DNA from: Butyrivibrio sp. INlla21
GTDB taxonomy: Bacteria; Bacillota; Clostridia; Lachnospirales; Lachnospiraceae
Reading direction: 5' to 3'
Assembly: GCF_900116875.1 (NCBI RefSeq)
Contig: NZ_FPCC01000016.1
Span: 16,459 to 80,458, forward strand
Length of the DNA: 64,000 bases
Shown here: one piece after another, positions 60,765 to 64,000 of the stretch
How the letters are laid out: the number at the start of each line of letters is the position of its first letter
Position numbering within the stretch: the first letter of the stretch is position 1
Position numbers and translations under genes: made by a program
Notes under the pieces: generated by a model
Databases searched by the model: none
What the model was told of the DNA's origin: nothing
The model's input: only the letters and a program-made list of their open reading frames with translations

Positions 60765-62156
60765 TTGTCGATACCGATCACATACGATAATTTCAAAACT
60801 TATGTTTCTCTATGCAATGCCCCGTGCGCTATCCTGTCGGTTCAGCGCAGAGGAGAAGGTATATGCGGTGAAATAAAGGTTGTTGCCGCCAACGATTCTT
60901 TCAGCATGACCAACGAAGATGTTGAAGGCAAACTCTACACGGACTATTTTCCAAAAGATCCCAAATTTGAAGACATATGCTATAAGGCTGCGTTTGAAGG
61001 CGAATCCTATCACGCATATCTGGACACCAGAAAGCTTTACGGATTCTGGACCGAGAACACTACTATTCCGATCGTCCATGAGGAAGGCTCGGATATCGGA
61101 TATTGCCAGCTGACATATTTTCTGACAAAAGAGATGGATGCAAGCAAATATTCAATCATTCAGCCCGACATTGCTTCTTTTGTCATAGAAACATGTCTTA
61201 AACTACGAGGTGAAGATGATTTTTACACCAAAATGGATATGGTGACAAAAGATATCAGAGAATTCACAGACAGTTATGCAGCCAGTATAATGACTATTTC
61301 GAGGGATCTGTATAAATTCGACGTTATTTCCGAAAATGTACTTAATAATGAAGTATGCCTTCGCGATCTCTTTTCCGATGTTCCTTACGAAATCGTTGAA
61401 TCATGGGAAGAACTGGTTGCCGATACCAACTGTATTATCATAAGAAATGAAGATGATATGCAGTATTATGAGTCCAAGGCTCCCGAATGGGTCAAAACTC
61501 TCAGAGAAAACGATGTCAGAGCGCTATGTCTTGTTCCGTTTATACACCAGAACACGATCATCGGATATCTCTATATCACGAACTTTGATGTAACAAATTT
61601 AACCAAGATCAAGAACACGATCGAGATTCTCTCCGTCTTCCTTTCATCGGAGACTGCTCACCACATCTTTATAGAAAGACTAAGGAGTCTTAGCCTTATT
61701 GATGCAAGAACAGGCGTATACAACAGAAACGCCATGAACAACAAGGTCGATGAGCTCGCGGCTCAGCTTAGCATCAAGCCGATTCCTTTCAGCGTAGCTT
61801 TTTGCTATCTCAATACTCTTAAGACCGTCAACAAGGACGGCGGTCACGAGGCAGGAAACAAACTCCTTAGAGAAGCCGCACAATTATTAAAGGATACATT
61901 CAAAAACGATTATATTTACAGATCATCCGGCGATGAATTTGCGATCATATCGACAACTTCTACGGAAGCTGAGTTCAAAAGCAAGGTAGAAAGGCTTAAG
62001 CAAAAGGCATCCGATCCCGCCTGGATCTATTTCACGGTCGGATATTACACAGACAACACAGACGGAGCACTTCATTCGGCAATGCGCTACGCAAACAAAT
62101 ACGAGCGCGAGTTCAACGAAGAATTTTATTATAACTATCCCGATATGGTTAAATAA
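60765..62156 (+). CDS. Sensor protein with degenerate GGDEF domain
   Basis: 463 residues from the TTG at 60765, which has GGAGG eight bases upstream; the open frame to 60702 lacks one. An N-terminal PAS-like part (to about 150) and a GAF-like part (about 160-315) precede a diguanylate cyclase-like domain. In that domain the active-site motif is SGDEF, and the first metal-binding Asp is replaced (FCYLNTLKTVNKDGGHEAG instead of F-x-D-L-N/D). Catalysis is therefore doubtful; it may bind GTP or act as a regulator. Tandem paralog downstream with intact motifs. Confidence 0.85.
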   Translation: MSIPITYDNFKTYVSLCNAPCAILSVQRRGEGICGEIKVVAANDSFSMTNEDVEGKLYTDYFPKDPKFEDICYKAAFEGESYHAYLDTRKLYGFWTENTTIPIVHEEGSDIGYCQLTYFLTKEMDASKYSIIQPDIASFVIETCLKLRGEDDFYTKMDMVTKDIREFTDSYAASIMTISRDLYKFDVISENVLNNEVCLRDLFSDVPYEIVESWEELVADTNCIIIRNEDDMQYYESKAPEWVKTLRENDVRALCLVPFIHQNTIIGYLYITNFDVTNLTKIKNTIEILSVFLSSETAHHIFIERLRSLSLIDARTGVYNRNAMNNKVDELAAQLSIKPIPFSVAFCYLNTLKTVNKDGGHEAGNKLLREAAQLLKDTFKNDYIYRSSGDEFAIISTTSTEAEFKSKVERLKQKASDPAWIYFTVGYYTDNTDGALHSAMRYANKYEREFNEEFYYNYPDMVK

Positions 62157-62182
62157 AAGTTTTCAAAAGGACGGTATGCAAA

Positions 62183-63649
62183 ATGAGTAATGATCTTTAT
62201 GTGAGATTAAAAGCTGCAGTCAATGCCATAACGCCTTCAGCTGCAATCTTTGAAGTTGAAGTTGACGGTGAGGGCAAATTTAAAGAGATGCGCTATTTTG
62301 CCATCAACAAATCATTTATCATGGACTGCATGGCTATGTTCTTCCAAAACGAAGAAGATGGTCAAAAAGACATGGCTCAGAAAGTAAAAGAGCTTGAAAA
62401 AAAAATGGAAGGCGCCGAATATACAATAAATGTTCCTAAGGAGCCGAAATTTGAAGATTTCTGCTACAGGGCCGCATGGAAAAAGCAACCTATTCATACC
62501 TATGTCGATACAACAATGATGTACGGCTACTGGACTGAGGATTACATGATTCCGATAGAAGTTTCCGATGAAGAAAGAAAGCCGAATGTAGCATATTGTC
62601 AGTTTATGTACACTCTCAACAAGGAGATGGACACCAATAAATATTCAAACGTATCTCCCGATATAGCTTCTTTCGTTATAAGAACTTGTCTTGAGCTCAG
62701 AAATGAGAAGGACTTCTACTCCAGCATGGACACTGTAACAAGTTACATTCGTGAATATACAGCCTCAAACGCAGCCAGTGTTTTAAGTTACCAGCCCGAT
62801 CTTGAAAAATACGAAGTAATAAGCGGTGCAACAGACAATCCGAACGTAAGCTTAAAAGAGATATTCAAACAAATTCCCTTCTCTGTCATAGCAAGCTGGG
62901 AAAAATTATTCAAAACATCAAATTGCATCATTATAAAGGACGAAAATGATCTGGCACATTATGAATCCCTTGCCCCGGAATGGATTGCCACATTAAAGCC
63001 TTATGGAATTTTCAGCTTATGCCTGGTTCCGTTTATCCATCAAGGTTCGATAATAGGCTTCCTCTATATCACCAACTTTGATGTAACAAGCGTAACTCGC
63101 GTAAAAGAAACAATTGAGATGGTATCCTTCTTCTTATCCGCAGAAGTTGCCAACCACCTCTTCCTTGAAAGACTTGAATACTTAAGTAATGTAGATATTC
63201 TTACAGGTGTAAAGAACAGAAACTGCATGAACGTAGACGTTGACGAGCTTGCTCTTAAGATGGAATTTGATCCAAGACCGTTTACCGTTGCATTCTGTGA
63301 TCTTAACGGTCTCAAGACAATAAATGACAATCAGGGACATGACGCCGGCGATAAGCTTATTGTAGCAGCGGCTAATATCCTAAAGGAAGTATTCCCTGAT
63401 GACGATATCTACAGAGCGGGCGGTGATGAGTTCTCGATCATCTCCACTCACGGAAATGAAGAAGACTTTAAAAAGAAAGTTGACAGGCTTCGCGAACTTG
63501 CAAGCGATCCCGAATGGCTATGCTTCGCCATAGGCTACTATCACGACGAGACCGAAGGAAAGCTAAGACTCGCCATGAGATATGCCGACGAGCGGATGTA
63601 CAAAGATAAAAATGAATTCTATAAGGCTCATCCTGAAAAGAGACGATAA
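62183..63649 (+). CDS. Diguanylate cyclase with PAS/GAF-like sensor (GGDEF)
   Basis: 488 residues, 26 bp after its paralog and presumably cotranscribed. Same sensor architecture (KEPKFEDFCYRAAW, MYGYWTEDYMIPIEV, then a GAF-like FSLCLVPFIHQGSIIGFLYITNFD). GGDEF domain intact: VDILTGVKNRNCMN, FCDLNGLKTINDNQGHDAGDKL with the metal Asp, and AGGDEFSIIS. It should make cyclic di-GMP. No c-di-GMP riboswitch or EAL domain is in the window. Confidence 0.9.
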   Translation: MSNDLYVRLKAAVNAITPSAAIFEVEVDGEGKFKEMRYFAINKSFIMDCMAMFFQNEEDGQKDMAQKVKELEKKMEGAEYTINVPKEPKFEDFCYRAAWKKQPIHTYVDTTMMYGYWTEDYMIPIEVSDEERKPNVAYCQFMYTLNKEMDTNKYSNVSPDIASFVIRTCLELRNEKDFYSSMDTVTSYIREYTASNAASVLSYQPDLEKYEVISGATDNPNVSLKEIFKQIPFSVIASWEKLFKTSNCIIIKDENDLAHYESLAPEWIATLKPYGIFSLCLVPFIHQGSIIGFLYITNFDVTSVTRVKETIEMVSFFLSAEVANHLFLERLEYLSNVDILTGVKNRNCMNVDVDELALKMEFDPRPFTVAFCDLNGLKTINDNQGHDAGDKLIVAAANILKEVFPDDDIYRAGGDEFSIISTHGNEEDFKKKVDRLRELASDPEWLCFAIGYYHDETEGKLRLAMRYADERMYKDKNEFYKAHPEKRR

Positions 63650-63714
63650 AAAAAGCCCCGGAGGAAATCCTCAATGTCATTAAGTTAACATTGGACTCGG
63701 GGACAAAAAGAATC

Positions 63715-63752
63715 AAAGAGGATGTTGGAATAGTTCCTTCATCCTCTTTTTC
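63715..63752 (+). terminator. Intrinsic terminator
   Basis: AAAGAGGATG (63715-63724) pairs with CATCCTCTTT (63740-63749), with a T tract. It lies 65 bp after the diguanylate cyclase gene. Confidence 0.85.
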
Positions 63753-63819
63753 TATGTCATTTCCACGTCAAAAAGACGGATTAAAATCCGCCTGAGCTTA
63801 ACGTGTAAAATTCAAAGCT

Positions 63820-64000
63820 TTATGCTACCCTATAGAGGAAACCTCTGAAGATTCTTGCAGACTGGTATCTTACCCGGTGCCTGTCTGGTCTAATAGGTAC
63901 AAGATTTCTTGAAATGATGGTTTCCAGATCTGGTGGAGATGTCGTACCGCGGTAATACTTTCTGCACATGTGAGCTGCGACCGAAAAATTGGCTTTATAT
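63820..64000 (-). CDS. Transposase C-terminus, runs off the right edge
   Basis: The frame is open from the right edge to a TAA at 63820-63822, giving the last 60 residues of a protein. The segment includes AAHMCRKYYRGTTSPPD, then IISRNLVPIRPDRHRVR and ends FLYRVA. This resembles the C-terminus of IS4-type transposases (LxPxRPxR motif). The terminal inverted repeat of the element, if any, should lie within 63750-63820 but cannot be defined without the other end. Confidence 0.55.
   Translation of the reverse strand, partial: YKANFSVAAHMCRKYYRGTTSPPDLETIISRNLVPIRPDRHRVRYQSARIFRGFLYRVA

Overview
The window looks like a chromosomal stretch of an anaerobic Gram-positive member of the Lachnospiraceae/Clostridia (inference). 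The basis is moderate GC content, strong AGGAGG ribosome sites with several TTG and GTG starts, many lipobox lipoproteins, a HrcA/CIRCE-controlled groESL, an arginine-to-spermidine operon of the gut Firmicutes type, and a multi-component L-fucose locus. No rRNA or tRNA gene and no CRISPR array was found.

Layout. 1-790 is the start of a secreted protein running off the left edge. 1.5-4.8 kb holds two tandem secreted metallophosphoesterases. 5-12 kb is a minus-strand polyamine operon (arginine decarboxylase, spermidine synthase, carboxynorspermidine dehydrogenase and decarboxylase, agmatine deiminase, N-carbamoylputrescine amidase), followed by a macro-domain gene. 12.8-23.4 kb carries seven lipoproteins, all on the minus strand. 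They include an RsiV-like (DUF3298) protein, an LprI-like (DUF1311) protein and two transglutaminase-like paralogs. A TatD-associated radical SAM gene, an ECF S component with a pyridoxamine kinase, and a complete IS1182-type insertion sequence interrupt this run. 23.7-30.2 kb is a patchwork: a PD-(D/E)XK transposase-type gene and a coiled-coil partner, a deoxyribosyltransferase-like gene, a SIMPL gene, an hsdM remnant, a probable type I toxin-antitoxin locus, and a queuosine-salvage operon behind a preQ1-I riboswitch. 30.4-32.7 kb is groESL.

35.5-54.4 kb is a large carbohydrate region. L-fucose enters through a CUT2-type ABC transporter and is handled by FucU, FucI, a rhamnulokinase-family kinase and a class II aldolase. 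Interleaved are a xylulokinase, a zinc dehydrogenase, an aldo/keto reductase and a GatZ/GatY-type ketose-bisphosphate aldolase pair, controlled by a LacI regulator with two matching palindromic operators and by an AraC regulator. 54.4-63.7 kb has a heterodimeric ABC exporter with a phosphoesterase, an NfeD/SPFH pair, and two tandem GGDEF proteins, one of them degenerate. A transposase C-terminus runs in from the right edge.

Most notable: the convergent small-toxin/antisense locus at 27.5-27.8 kb, the queuosine operon whose radical SAM protein has a CX4CX2C cluster motif, the insertion sequence sitting in a duplicated terminator hairpin, a homopolymer frameshift in a transglutaminase-like paralog, and an active/inactive GGDEF pair.
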